Made by a program: the position numbers and the translations under genes | Notes under the pieces: model-generated | What the model was told of the DNA's origin: nothing | What the model saw: the letters and a program-made list of their open reading frames with translations, nothing else | Database searches by the model: none | NCBI GenBank assembly: GCA_018340805.1 | Contig: JACMZG010001911.1 | Coordinates: forward strand, 30,935,727 to 30,999,726 | Length of the DNA: 64,000 bases | Reading direction: 5' to 3' | Source: Microvelia longipes | Taxonomy: Eukaryota > Arthropoda > Insecta > Hemiptera > Veliidae | In this document: positions 47,291 to 58,786 of the stretch, piece by piece | Numbering within the stretch: position 1 is the first letter of the stretch | Layout of the letters: each line of letters begins with the position of its first letter

Positions 47291-47374
47291 ACAACATTCT
47301 GTTTGAACAAAAACTTCTTTATTTTTTTAATTTTACTCATTTATATTGTAGGTATATGGGAAAAATCTTGTGTT

Positions 47375-47830
47375 TGCAAAAAAATCGGAAGCCGGGATGA
47401 AGTCGTTTTTATCCGCTTCAGTTGTTTTTAAGACCTCCTGAGTGGTTTTCACAAAATTGTCTGTCTGTATGTGTCTGTTATTATTGTCGCGCCTAGTGTG
47501 TTTATGTCAGAGTTGAAACTTTTTACAAAAATCATGTAGTTGTGCTATTCGGAAAATATTTTTATATGACGTCATTAACCCTCAAGAATGACAGCAAAAA
47601 TTTTGAAAAATCTTAAAACACGAAAAAACGTTGCGATCAATTTGAAATTCAGCACTCATGGAGCCTAAGCAGTAGCAGTACTCGATTCACACACACGATG
47701 AGTGAATTGAGTCCGCGAAGTGATAAGGACGAGCATAGTAAATCCGATGAATCGGATGTGGTGAGGAAAATTCCCGGAATACCCTGTACCCTATTTTCTT
47801 TACTATTCTACAAATCCTAATGTTTTCCGG
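47375..47830 (+). repeat. Dispersed repeat family A, longest plus-strand copy
   Basis: Runs from CGGAAGCCGGGATGAAGTCG through AAGACCTCCTGAGTGGTTTT, TTGTCTGTCTGTATGTGTCT, GCGCCTAGTGTGTTTATG and TATGACGTCATTAACC to GTGAGGAAAATTCCCGG and ACCCTGTACCC. Confidence 0.7.
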
Positions 47831-50800
47831 AAGTTTTGTCAGTTTTATTATTTAGATGCTTATAACAAGTATAACACAAGTTTATTATTTGTTTAGTCTA
47901 GTCACCAAGGTGATCAGTGGACGCTAATTTATTAAAAATTAACGGAAGACTAATCTAGACGATGGATGTATAATACATTCGGTATAACTTATTAGATACG
48001 TTACATGAACTTTTAAGTTTTTTACTCTTTGACTTCACATTTTTCTTAAGATATGTAGGGGTTAAATATTTGTTTTAGAGTTAAAAAGGCTGAGGATATT
48101 ATAGCCACTGAGTTGATTAAAAAAGTTATGTTAGGAGAAAATGAAGTATCTGTCATGTTAGAAAACCCATTATAAAAATATAAAGATATAATAAATGAAT
48201 GTTTCATAGAAACAACAAGAAAGCAATATAAACTCCGCATCAACACTAAAAAACCTCATCTTGTATGTTTCTCACTCTCAGGTAGTAATCAAAATGGCCG
48301 TATAGATGATTACCTTCCAGAAGGAAAGAAGAAGAAGATAGCGAAGTAGTGGGGGTAATTACTACACGGACTTGGTTTGGACCACCCAAGACGTTTCATG
48401 ATTTACGGTCATCCGACTATCCCGAAACGTTTTCGGTCAGAAAGTATCTGAATGCTTTGTCGGAATCTTTCCTCTTCCATATACTACCAAATCCCAGCGA
48501 ATAAGATAGATTGTACCTTTTAAAATACTTTAAAATATGTTGGACCCAAACACTTTTCAATGTCACCCCTTCTCTTGTCTTGATGGTAAGTGAAGAATCA
48601 AATTCTCCCGACGTGCTACTAAAACCTTTTTATTTCATTTTATTTATTGAAATCTATCAACATCTACCAACTGGTTTCTCCTCCTTTTGTAACTGTTTTC
48701 ACTCTACTTTCCTTATAATGTATTTATTTTTAATCGTAAATATAACATTTCTTATACAACCACGACCTCTCGTGTACTAACTTCACAGACACAATGTTTA
48801 GACATATGCCTCCGGGGATAACTATACCCGTAGTGAGATTAACTTATATTCAACCAAAGACATTCTATAATTTAAAAAATCAGTATTTTAATAACTTAAA
48901 TTCACTAATATATTTTGCTGAAGGTAAGCTTATTTATCTTAGAGTCAGATTAATTGTGTAGTATGTAATTAAGTTGAAGTAATTATTTATTATGTTTATT
49001 ATAACGCAAAGAAAGAATAAATAGATTTAAATTATCAAAATAAACACAATAGTCAAAATAAAATTAAAAAAAGAGAAAAATATCAACAAAACGTATTCTG
49101 CTGAATGAAATACGTTTTATTTATCTTAGAGTACGTGTACTCAACTAATATAGCGTACGTGTACTCATCCGCAAGGCGTGACTCATAGATAATAATTATA
49201 TTTTTACTAAATTAACTTCAATAATATTGCAGACCCGTTATGAGCGAAACGATTCAGTCAGGTATTGTATGTGTAATATTTATGTTGATATTTCAACGTA
49301 TCAAACTATCGCCAGAGGCTACGATTAGAAAATTGTTAAAAAGTCAATATACAGGGTAGTATATTCAATACTCAAATGCGATGGAGCTATCAAGATAAAA
49401 TTTGTGTCAACCATCGCCACGTTGATCACTGTAAGCTGAAATCACCAATTATATTTTGGTACCAGTCTCTCAATCTGATTTCCAATATGTGTTTTTCTTT
49501 GGTATTTTTAAAACGTCAAATTATTATCTAAAACTACGTCATATCTTGTACAATTAGATCCCAATATTATTTAACTCGGACATTTTTCCCAGACCTTTAT
49601 TTTCCCTTTAGAATTAATTGGAAGTGATACATTCTGATGTACTAGCAATCGGATTTCTATACAAAATGGTTAGATATGCAAAACAATAGCTCTGAGCAAA
49701 GAAGTATTAATATTTGTATCAAATTCTCCAAAATATGACGCAGTTTTTGAAATGCTTAACAATATAGTATGTTCTGTGATAACTTTTTAAATTTATCGTG
49801 CAAAAACACTTTTTTTGTGAATAGGTTGCTATACTTTTCAAATAGTAATGAAAGAATTAATTGGCTACTTGAACTCACAAGTAAGGTAGTCAACTTAGTG
49901 GGGGCTGATTCAAAATTTCAAGATAGATATTTGGATGATTTAAAATGTACCACTGTATATAAGTACAATTGCACACACAAACGGTCAATTGAAATAAATT
50001 GATTATGTAAAACCCAGAAACAAAAAAAGCAGTAATGAAACATTCACAGATTTGCCTACATTATTGCTGTAATAAAATATTTAAGAGAGTAAAAAAGTAG
50101 AAGATTTTCGTAAACAAATAGACAATCTTTAAAAGAAATGTGCGCTCCATGTTTTCTTTCTTTTTTCTTCACTCTCCCTTTTTAACTTCTATTTCTGGCG
50201 CTATTTTATAGCGCCTTCATTATGTATCATTGCGTCTGTTCCAATGGCGCCTATAGGTAACCTAGGCAAAGCAAGGATAACCATACACCTGCACATACAA
50301 ATAGGTTTTTAAATATTTTATTTTTCCACTATTTTACTTAAAACTACACTTTATTTCTTTTTTCAAACGATAAAAAAGGTTGTGAGGTCTCAAGAACTAC
50401 AGAGAGCTTTGTATCGCCGAGATGGTTTTTTGATGTACATTCAACCATTTCTGTCAACGAAGCTTTGAAAATGTCTTCTACTAGTGTATTCTTTAATTTA
50501 TTAAAGATCTGATGTAGGAAAATAACCATTTTACTTAAAGTTGGTAGATGCTATCATATAAAATACATTCTTTATCTCCATTTTAATATTAATTCAGAGT
50601 AAAAAATAGGTTCTTATAGAGATAAAAAAAAGTGTAGAAATTTGGGGTGTTTTCAGAAGGAAAAGGTAAAGATCAGAAAATAAAAAAATGGAAAGTGGTT
50701 TTTTTATAAATTCAGAAGTGGGATCTTGAAATTTATAACCTTTAACTGTTTTTTAAGTCTAAAAGATCTTTAACACTCTGAGTTTAAGAGACATGTTTTT

Positions 50801-51160
50801 GACCATGTATTCAGGCTCTGCCACTATAAAATGAAAGGCATTTAGCTTTAGATGTTTCTGTGGTAAACGCCATTGTCTTATAGTGGACCACCCAGAAAGA
50901 TAAGAAGTAAATTATAAAAGGTTATGTGAGTGAAGACAGGATATTATCGTTTCTTCTGAAGATGTCCTGGACTAGTGGCTGTCGGGTAGCGCAGACCAGC
51001 GCTATAAATCAGACACCTGATTCCTTCAGCTTGACACAGCACTTAATACTTGTCCACTTCTTCTTTATTGTCCTCACCGCGACACGCCTACATTGATTTT
51101 TTTTATGTATTTTTTTCTCTTTATTTTATTTTAGTAAAATAATAATAATAGTTTGCATTA
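47831..51160. other. AT-rich region without recognised gene
   Basis: No supported gene. GGCGCTATTTTATAGCGCC at 50195-50213 is a small perfect hairpin, and GTACGTGTACTCA occurs twice near 49131 and 49155. Confidence 0.4.
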
Positions 51161-51169
51161 TTAAATCCA

Positions 51170-51520
51170 ATAGGTAAATTTAGGTAAAAACCTCGGGAGG
51201 GTTGAACATGGGGTTGAACTCCCTGCCAAAACCCGCGTGTTAACAAAGTAAAGCATAAAACAAAAGCATGAATAAGAACTTGTTTGATGTGGAAGAAAGC
51301 AAGCGGTCCAAAGGAAATTCGCCTGTCTTGCAGACCAAAGTCTTACTAAGTTTTTAAGTTTAGTTTTAAGTAGTCTTTTTAAGTTTTTACTTCAAACTTA
51401 TGAAGTAAAAATATTTTTAAAAAATCCCGGGACTCGACTCGAACCCCGGACTCCTGAGTTTGAATACTCGGCTTGAATCCGGACTAGTTTCATTCTGCTC
51501 AGAGCCCGAAAAAGTACTAA
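51170..51520 (-). repeat. tRNA-like B-box segments, possible SINE remnants
   Basis: On the minus strand GGGGTTCGAGTCGAGTCCCG (51428-51447) looks like a complete tRNA T-arm, and GGGAGTTCAACCCC (51209-51222) like another B box. No convincing A box or acceptor stem was found for either, so neither is called a tRNA gene. 51290-51345 repeats 38549-38600. Confidence 0.35.
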
Positions 51521-53015
51521 AAACACCTTAATCGACATTTTTTCGACCTGCTTTTTTACTTTTTTGTCACTTTAAACGGTGGTATTGACTCCGGACTAGG
51601 TTTATTCGATTTGAAGCCTCAAAAATTATTTACCACCATTATTGATTTCCCGTTATTTACTACAGTTTTTAGACTATTTGGTAATTTAAAGTATCGATAC
51701 CGGACCGATTTTGCCGAAAGTATCGGAAGGTAGTCGAATTCGATACCTTGTATTTTGCCTTTTTTTAAATGCCGACTCGACAAACCGGGTAAATTACGTC
51801 TTATAACAACCTAGTTTTCGATAGGGTTCGTGTCCTATCCAAGGTGTACTTTTGTACTGTTTGATTAAAAAATATTTATTCGATCTAGTGATACCGTATT
51901 TACAAGAATTTGCTATAAATACATACTCACTCAATAATTTACTCCCGTTTTTGTAAGTACTTATCAGGCTATCAGCTAATAAAAGAATATATGTGTTACA
52001 AAATGCATGCTTCTTTTATAAAATTTTAATAACAAAACCTACGAAATTTAGACTCAAATTAAATAAATAAATAAAGACTATTTTTATATTAATAACATTA
52101 ACTTTTAAATAACTTTAATTTCATCAATGAAATGATTTCAACATTATTTAACTTTAAGTTCTCAAATAAAAAAAATATTTATTTTTCCTTCCATAAATAA
52201 AAACTTTTTTAGTGGAAGAATCAAATCAAAATCGAGTTCTTTCGAAGTATTTTATCAGAAGAAAGGCAGTGACAGGCTTTAAAATTTGATTAGGGATTGG
52301 TTTTTATTGGATTATGCCTTGACCCAATCAAAATTCTTTTATTATTGTAACGCCTTTTATATTTTAATAACAACCCACACAAAGTTTTAAATTTTCCTCG
52401 AGACCATTAAGGTTATAAAATAAATAAATGAAGCTTCGGTTGGAATAAAAATAAATATTTTTTTAAAAGTATTTCCTCATGTTTTATTATACAATATTAT
52501 ATCGTTTTGTATAGTTTCTTACAATATTATTTATACAGTTTTCTTATAAAATATTGAAATTTTAAGAATTTAATTTTTGTCAACAGTTATTCATTTGGTA
52601 CACTGAGAATTAATGTATATTTTAAATAAGGCGGTTTATTAGGACACAATTGAAGTTAAGATTGTAATTCCAACTAGTCCAGCAAAATTCTAGAATGAAT
52701 ATGGATGAGATATACTTGGCTAATTAATCTCTGCTCTATAACTTATGCTACTAACTTCGCAACTTATCTACTACTAGAATTAACTGCTACTAATACCACA
52801 TTTCTCTTATGTGTGTGTGTGTATGCTTAAAACGTCAAACATCTCACCGGCACTGTAGATGGCGTTATAGGCGAAAATTGGCTCTGCTTAAAGTGATTAA
52901 AGCGTTTGGTTGGAAATTGATTAAAGCTAATTAGGGGATAAAGTTGGAGTTTGGAAGTTGGAGTAGTTAATACTTTAAAAAAAAATATTTTCTATTAATA
53001 CTCGTGAGTGTCTTA
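51521..53015. other. AT-rich region without recognised gene
   Basis: No supported gene. The words ATCCGGACTAG and CTCCGGACTAG recur about 110 bp apart (51478 and 51589). Confidence 0.4.
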
Positions 53016-53021
53016 ATAATG

Positions 53022-53193
53022 CTAGATGAGAATCAGTTTAGGGCAAAGAAAAGACTAGATTTCATTAGAATAAATAATCGCTTTCTATGTTTCAGCATTA
53101 AACATGAATATGCTACGTGTAAGTAGTAAAGTATAGTTTATTTAATCTAATAGAATCTAGTCTCTTCTGTGCCTTAAACTGATTCTTATCTAG
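53022..53193. mobile_element. TA-flanked palindromic MITE, copy 2
   Basis: Ends CTAGATGAGAATCAGTTTA and TAAACTGATTCTTATCTAG. The body contains TAAACATGAATATGCTACGT and GTAAGTAGTAAAGTATAG as in 24609-24896, and it is shorter by an internal deletion. Confidence 0.75.
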
Positions 53194-54169
53194 AATTACT
53201 GTTATTTCTAAAATTACATTTGCTATTTTATATTATATTTTTAATAAAAGCTTGTTTTAACTAAAAATATTGCTAAGAAATTTTAAAATTTTAAAATAAT
53301 TTTAAAATTATTTCATATATTTTATAGCCCGAGTCCCTGTCCATAACCGCTATTTTAGTATGCTTTTTAATTAAAAAATCGATGTAAAACTTTCCTATGT
53401 ATAATCGAGACAAGAAAAACCGTCGAAAATTTCAATATTTGGCATTTTAATCATAAAATAAACATATTAACATTGTTTTCGTTTATTCCAAAATATCCTT
53501 GTAAAATTATTAAAATTTTATTCAGAATTATAAAAATCTGTATAAAAATGATTTATTCCTGTATTGAATTCCATTGATAATTATAATATTATATAACAAA
53601 AAATAACTTGTTTTTACTATACGAAACGACGCGTTTTTATATAAAACAAGATTTTTCCAAGATTAATTACTCTTTTAACATAAAATTACAAAAAAACTTG
53701 ATTAAAAGTAAATTGTGCAAGTTTGGTGTGTAGAAGCGATTCTTCAAGAATTAGTTAATATTTAAGTAATTATTTATCAACTATATAGCTATATTATGCA
53801 TTAAAGCACGTCACCGTCAGTTTTATTTAAAATTTCTTAATTATCACTTTTTTGTATAAACTTTTATTACTTTATTAACTTTTTAAACTTGTTTTTATTG
53901 AGTAAAGAAAATAAATCTTTACAAAAAAATTGTATAAATGAAGCAATCATTTAAAACATTTAGAATCGTAGCGTTCGTGCAAGCGAAAATTAAGAGATGA
54001 AATAGTAAAATAAATATTTAAATTTAGCATCATATACAGTTGGAAATATTAAATTTTGTAAAATTACATTGATTTTATTAAAAAATAAACTTTATTGGGA
54101 CCTCTATTTTAAATTAATTTTGGTTTTGAGAAGGGGTAGTAGTACAAAAATAATACTAATTTTGCAGAG
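53194..54169. other. AT-rich region without recognised gene
   Basis: No supported gene or repeat. Confidence 0.45.
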
Positions 54170-54347
54170 ATATCAATATAAAATCATTTGATACTACGAG
54201 TTTTGCAACACATGAATAGTTGACACAATATAATTGTGCGAGAGACACCTAGGAAATGTAACAAGCAAAATGCAATGCTACATCTGGGAACTGTTCCATC
54301 ATTCGACATTCGTCATCATTGATGGCTCGACATAATGTCATGTCCCA

Positions 54348-54388
54348 CTCTGTTTCGTTACGTCTAACTCATCAGGGCGCCGACAGAG
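54348..54388 (-). ncRNA. Hammerhead ribozyme core, type III layout, left arm
   Basis: Reverse complement of 54840-54880, identical in all 41 positions. Predicted cleavage falls between 54382 and 54381 on the minus strand. See the right-arm entry for the pairing. Confidence 0.8.
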
Positions 54389-54839
54389 CCTGAACTCACT
54401 CTGACCTTCAATTAATTCCGAAGAATATAATGTGAAGTACTTACCAGAGACGAGCGGTGCTCTCTTACCGCCATCATGCATGGCAAGCAAAACATATATC
54501 ATTTGATACTACCGAGTTTTGCAACACATGAATAGTTGACACAATATAATTGTGCGAGAGACACCTAGGAAATGTAACAAGCAAAATGCAATGCTACATC
54601 TGGGAACTGTTCCATCATTCGACATTCGTCATCATTGATGGCTCGACATAATGTCATTCCTAGGTGTCTCTCGCACAATTATATTGTGTCAACTATTCAT
54701 GAGTTGCAAAACTCGGTAGTATCAAATGATATATGTTTTGCTTGCCATGCATGATGGCGGTAAGAGAGCACCGCTCGTCTCTGGTAAGTACTTCACATTA
54801 TATTCTTCGGAATTAATTGAAGGTCAGAGTGAGTTCAGG

Positions 54840-54880
54840 CTCTGTCGGCGCCCTGATGAGTTAGACGTAACGAAACAGAG
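54840..54880 (+). ncRNA. Hammerhead ribozyme core, type III layout, right arm
   Basis: Order on the plus strand: CTCTGT (helix III 5' strand), C54846 at the cleavage site (GTC), GGCGCC (helix I, 54847-54852), CTGATGA (54853-54859), GTTA-GACG-TAAC (helix II with tetraloop, 54860-54871), GAAA (54872-54875), CAGAG (helix III 3' strand). All invariant hammerhead positions are present, including the A15.1-U16.1 pair, G10.1-C11.1 and H17 = C. Helix III has 6 pairs, helix II 4. Helix I is only two pairs closed by CG, but GGCGCC is self-complementary and could form in a dimer. Confidence 0.85.
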
Positions 54881-55019
54881 TGGGACATGACATTATGTCG
54901 AGCCATCAATGATGACGAATGTCGAATGATGGAACAGTTCCCAGATGTAGCATTGCATTTTGCTTGTTACATTCCTAGGTGTCTCTCGCACAATTATATT
55001 GTGTCAAATATCAATATAA

Positions 55020-55425
55020 CTTTATCTTTTCAAGGCTGAACATAATAATTGTTTAATATTTTAAATATAATAATATGATATTTTTGCATAATAACATAAC
55101 AGTTGTTTTCTAAACATTTATCTTTAAGCAACCGTTGTTCATATAACTGTTGCAAACGTTATATAAAAACTATGTTTCAGGCAAGAAAAAGCATTTAATT
55201 TAAATATACTTTTTTAAAAAATTAATTTTATAAACATAATTAATTAATTTTATAATTTTTTTATTTATAATAATTTAGAGTTTAAAGGTGACTTTGTCTT
55301 AAAAAATAAATTTGTTTTATTAATTCGACTTATTAACTTTGTTTTATTTGAATAAAAACTAGTTTTGATTTAAAAATTAAGGGCTTTTTTTTTAAGCAAA
55401 CATAAACTTGTTTTAATTGTTTGTA

Positions 55426-55427
<2 letters not shown>
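55020..55427. other. AT-rich spacer
   Basis: No gene seen. Confidence 0.5.
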
Positions 55428-55458
<31 letters not shown>

Positions 55459-55464
55459 TATATA

Positions 55465-56634
55465 CAGGGTGTTTCATTAAAGTGTCCACCAGAAAAGGAG
55501 GTGATAGTACTCCTCAAAAGGAACAAAAAATGTCCTATAATATAAACCCCGATCTCCAACCAATTTCCCACAAGGTCAAATTTAATATTTCAAAAAAATA
55601 TTTGACCTCACATCATAAAATTGTTAATAGGGATTTAACTATTCAAGCTAGATAGGCGAAATCAGTATCATTAGAAAGCTGAGTAAATTTCCTAAAGGAC
55701 AAACTAATAACCATGTCAAATATTTGGAACTACTGCCAAACTTTGCATGAAACATGATTTTTAAAAAAATGAATTTTATGGAATTTTTGTAGTAGGGCTT
55801 AGAGGAAGTAAGAGATGAGCAAAAGTTCAGCCAAGAACGAAAAAAACTTCTCTTATGATTGCCCTTTAAGAAAAATTAAATAATTTTATACATTCAATAG
55901 TCAAAATTTTAAGCCATTCTTCCTAGAAGTTAGAAAAACTGATATTTTTTTGGCATTTTTGCATATGTCTACAATGTTTAATTACATGGTACATAAAATC
56001 TCAAAGCAAGGGAAAAGAGTGGTTTTAGAGAAAAATGTGTAAGAATAAAATAGGTTTTTTTACCTTCTAGAGTCTAAAAATCGTATTATTAAATTATTTT
56101 CGAAAATAAAATATTTTATTAAAATAACACATTATTTTCACTTTTATACGACAAAAATTATCAGTTTTTGCAACTTCTAGCAACAATAGCTTACATTTTT
56201 GACTATTGAATGTATAAAAATATTTACATTTTTTTAAAGGTCAGTCATAAGAGAAGTTTTTTCCGTTCTTGGCTGAACTTTTGCTCATCTCTTACTTCCT
56301 CTAATGCCCTAGTACAAAAATTCCATAAAATTCATTTTTTTAAAAAAATCATGTTTCATGCAAAATTTTGGCAGTAGTTCCAAAAATATTTGACATGGTT
56401 ATTAGTTTGTCCTTTAGGAAATTTACTCAGCTTTCTAATAACCCAATTTAGCCTTTCTAGCTTGAATGGTTAAATCCCTATTAACAATTTTATGATTGAG
56501 GTCAAATATTTTTTTGAAATATTAAATTGACCTTGTGGGAAAACGGTTGAGATCGGGTTTATATTATAGGACATTTTTTGTTCTTTTGAGGAGTACTATC
56601 ACTCCTTTCTGTGGACCTTTATATGAAACACCTG
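55465..56634. mobile_element. mariner-like foldback element with ~490-bp arms
   Basis: Ends TA|CAGGGTGTTTCATTAAAG and ATATGAAACACCTG|TA, at (TA)n arrays on both sides. Inverted arms of about 490 bp (55465-55952 and 56153-56634) with a 200-bp loop share, for example, AGAGATGAGCAAAAGTTCAG on the left and its inverse on the right. CAGGG...-type ends with TA targets suggest the Tc1/mariner group. There is no transposase. Confidence 0.75.
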
Positions 56635-56702
56635 TATATATATAATATAATATATATATATATATATATAAATATATATATATATAATAATATTAATATA
56701 TT

Positions 56703-56735
<33 letters not shown>

Positions 56736-56775
56736 CTATATATATATATACAACACACACACAAATATATATATA
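56635..56775. repeat. Interrupted (TA)n array
   Basis: About 120 bp of TA with short interruptions, then ACACACACAAATATATA. Confidence 0.9.
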
Positions 56776-58335
56776 ATACCACCCCTCCTCCCTAAAGGTA
56801 TCTCTGGCTACTCCCTGGTGGAGCAGCAATCCCGAAATTTATTAGGGATACCTGACCAAAGAAAAGTTTTTTATTGGCTCGAAATCCTTTTCAGACCAAA
56901 ACAAAAAAAGCTGTTTAGCGCGATAACAATTTTTTTTTGGGGAAGGGGGGGGGTCCGATCCAAAAAAATAGAATAAAATACATCAAAACGTATGAAAATA
57001 AGAATAGAACTTCGTCTGTGCTTCTCTGAAAGCAACTTTTATCGTCAACAACCATGTTCATAAGTTGAAAATGTTCCTATGTCGAGTCTCAAAAGATTGA
57101 GGTATACTATAATCATTCCTAAGAGACCTCATTCAAATAGTACTCGGCTATAATTAAAAGCAGGTAAGGAAATTTCAAATGTGTCTGCTTGATGTAGTTA
57201 AAAACCAAAGTATCTACTTTTTAAGTTAAATTAAATGTTAAAGTTAAGTTAACTAAGTTTATAAAATTAAGTTAACTTAAAAGTTAAATTAAAATAGTAA
57301 TTTATATGATGAAAAAATTAAAAGAGTGGTCAAAGTATAATACGTGCAAACTAATCAAGAGTAAAATCATTAAAATTTATGATAAAAATAACCAAGTTTA
57401 TATAGCAAGAAGAATATAACGGTGAATTATTATAATTGAGAAGGTTATTACCTGGGATCGATGTAGGGGTTTCGTGTGCGTGATGTTGGGGGCGGGCATC
57501 AAACAATAAAAAAACTTCTTTTTTCGGTGTAAATTTAGTGATTATAATAATTCTACGAGAGAAAGAGTAATTTTTTGTCCTAAAAGAAGTTTTTGAAGAA
57601 AACATGGAGGTAAAAATATAATGAGTTAATAATGATGGGAGGGATAGCTGTGGCGTGCCGAGTAACTACCCTCCAGCCATGGTGAGGTGAAAAAATAGTT
57701 TCTACCTTCAGATATGAAGACAGAGTTATAACCTTTACAGCCAACTTACTAAAGATTGAGGTTTTTAAATCAAAACAAAAATAATAAACATTTTAGGCCT
57801 AAAAATAAGATTTTTTCCTTTTCCTCACCTACTAGGTAGGTATAAGACAAAGTTTTTGTTCACCCAAAAAAATATGAAACCAAGGTTTTATCGTAATTAT
57901 CCATTTCGGCCTTTTCATATCGTTCTGAGTTGGTTTCATCATACTTTATGTGTGTGTGTCTGTCTGTGTGTGTGTGTCCAGCAATCGTAGACACTTGAAA
58001 TTTGGTATATAGATAAATGTTGATGTAAAAATCAATGATAAATTATCAAAATCTAACATTTTCAGTTCTTTCTATCTAATATGTTTTACTTTAAGTTGAA
58101 AGGTAACCCTAACCTCAAATTAAAGTATAAAATTTTTTTTTGACAGCTAGCACTATCTAGTAGAGCACACAAAAACTAAGAATTTCGATAGTTTTATTTT
58201 AGCAGAACATAAAATATTTTTACGCAATTTATATATTGTTTAATTAAAGAAAATGGCTCTGTTTAGAAATAAATAAGTGGTGTAATATGCTGTAACTAAT
58301 TAATATTTTAGTAATTTTAAAGGTTACAAAAAGAA
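56776..58335. other. AT-rich region without recognised gene
   Basis: No supported gene. A 9-G run is at 56945-56953. TGTGTGTCTGTCTGTGTGTG occurs at 57952-57971. Confidence 0.4.
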
Positions 58336-58338
58336 ATG

Positions 58339-58786
58339 AAATCCCCTCAAAAACACATGCGTGTAAAAAAAGCCAATTTAAGCGTAAAAATTTGTGAGAT
58401 CATTGAATAAGCCAAGTCGTAGATTCCCAATAATGCTTGTAAATTTATGAGGTCTTGGCGGTTTCACTTTGTGACTTGATCATTACCAGCACGCCCAGAA
58501 ATTTATAATAAGCTTATCAAATAGGCGGAATATATTATTATAGTTTATTTCTACACTAAAGTTAACTACAAATACTTTTTAGTCAAGTCTTAAGTCTTAA
58601 AAGTCTTTCTAGTTAGCATTAGTCTGCACTAGATACAAGATGTTTAGTACCACGCTATCTTAAGCTGCGTAATGGCCACATCACAAGACCTCATATATTT
58701 ATTTACAAGCATTATTGGGAATCTACGACTTGGCTTTTTACGCTAGACTTGGCTCTTTCTTCACACGCATGTTTTTTTTGGGATTT
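58339..58786. mobile_element. 448-bp foldback element
   Basis: AAATCCC...ACATGCGTGT at the left and its inverse at the right end are followed inward by CCAAGTCGTAGATTCCCAAT and AATGCTTGTAAAT in both arms, and GAGGTCTTG. Arms are about 120 bp with small length differences. No target duplication was identified. Confidence 0.7.

Larger units (their letters stand above)
54182..55007. mobile_element. Retrozyme-like foldback built from a ~316-bp monomer
   Basis: Flanked by ATATCAATATAA on both sides (54170-54181 and 55008-55019), a 12-bp direct repeat. The left half holds 1.5 monomers in tandem (TTTGATACTAC recurs at 54187 and 54502, period about 315). The right half (from 54656) holds about 1.1 monomers inverted (CCTAGGTGTCTCTCGC recurs 317 bp apart). 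Each full monomer contains one hammerhead core. There is no open reading frame. The two halves are essentially identical, which implies recent origin. Small non-coding tandem monomers with hammerheads and target duplications are the hallmarks of animal retrozymes; the inverted arrangement is not typical of them. Confidence 0.75.

Noticed and set aside
51428..51447. Perfect T-arm suggesting a tRNA gene
   Set aside because: No matching D-arm, anticodon arm or acceptor stem could be drawn around it.
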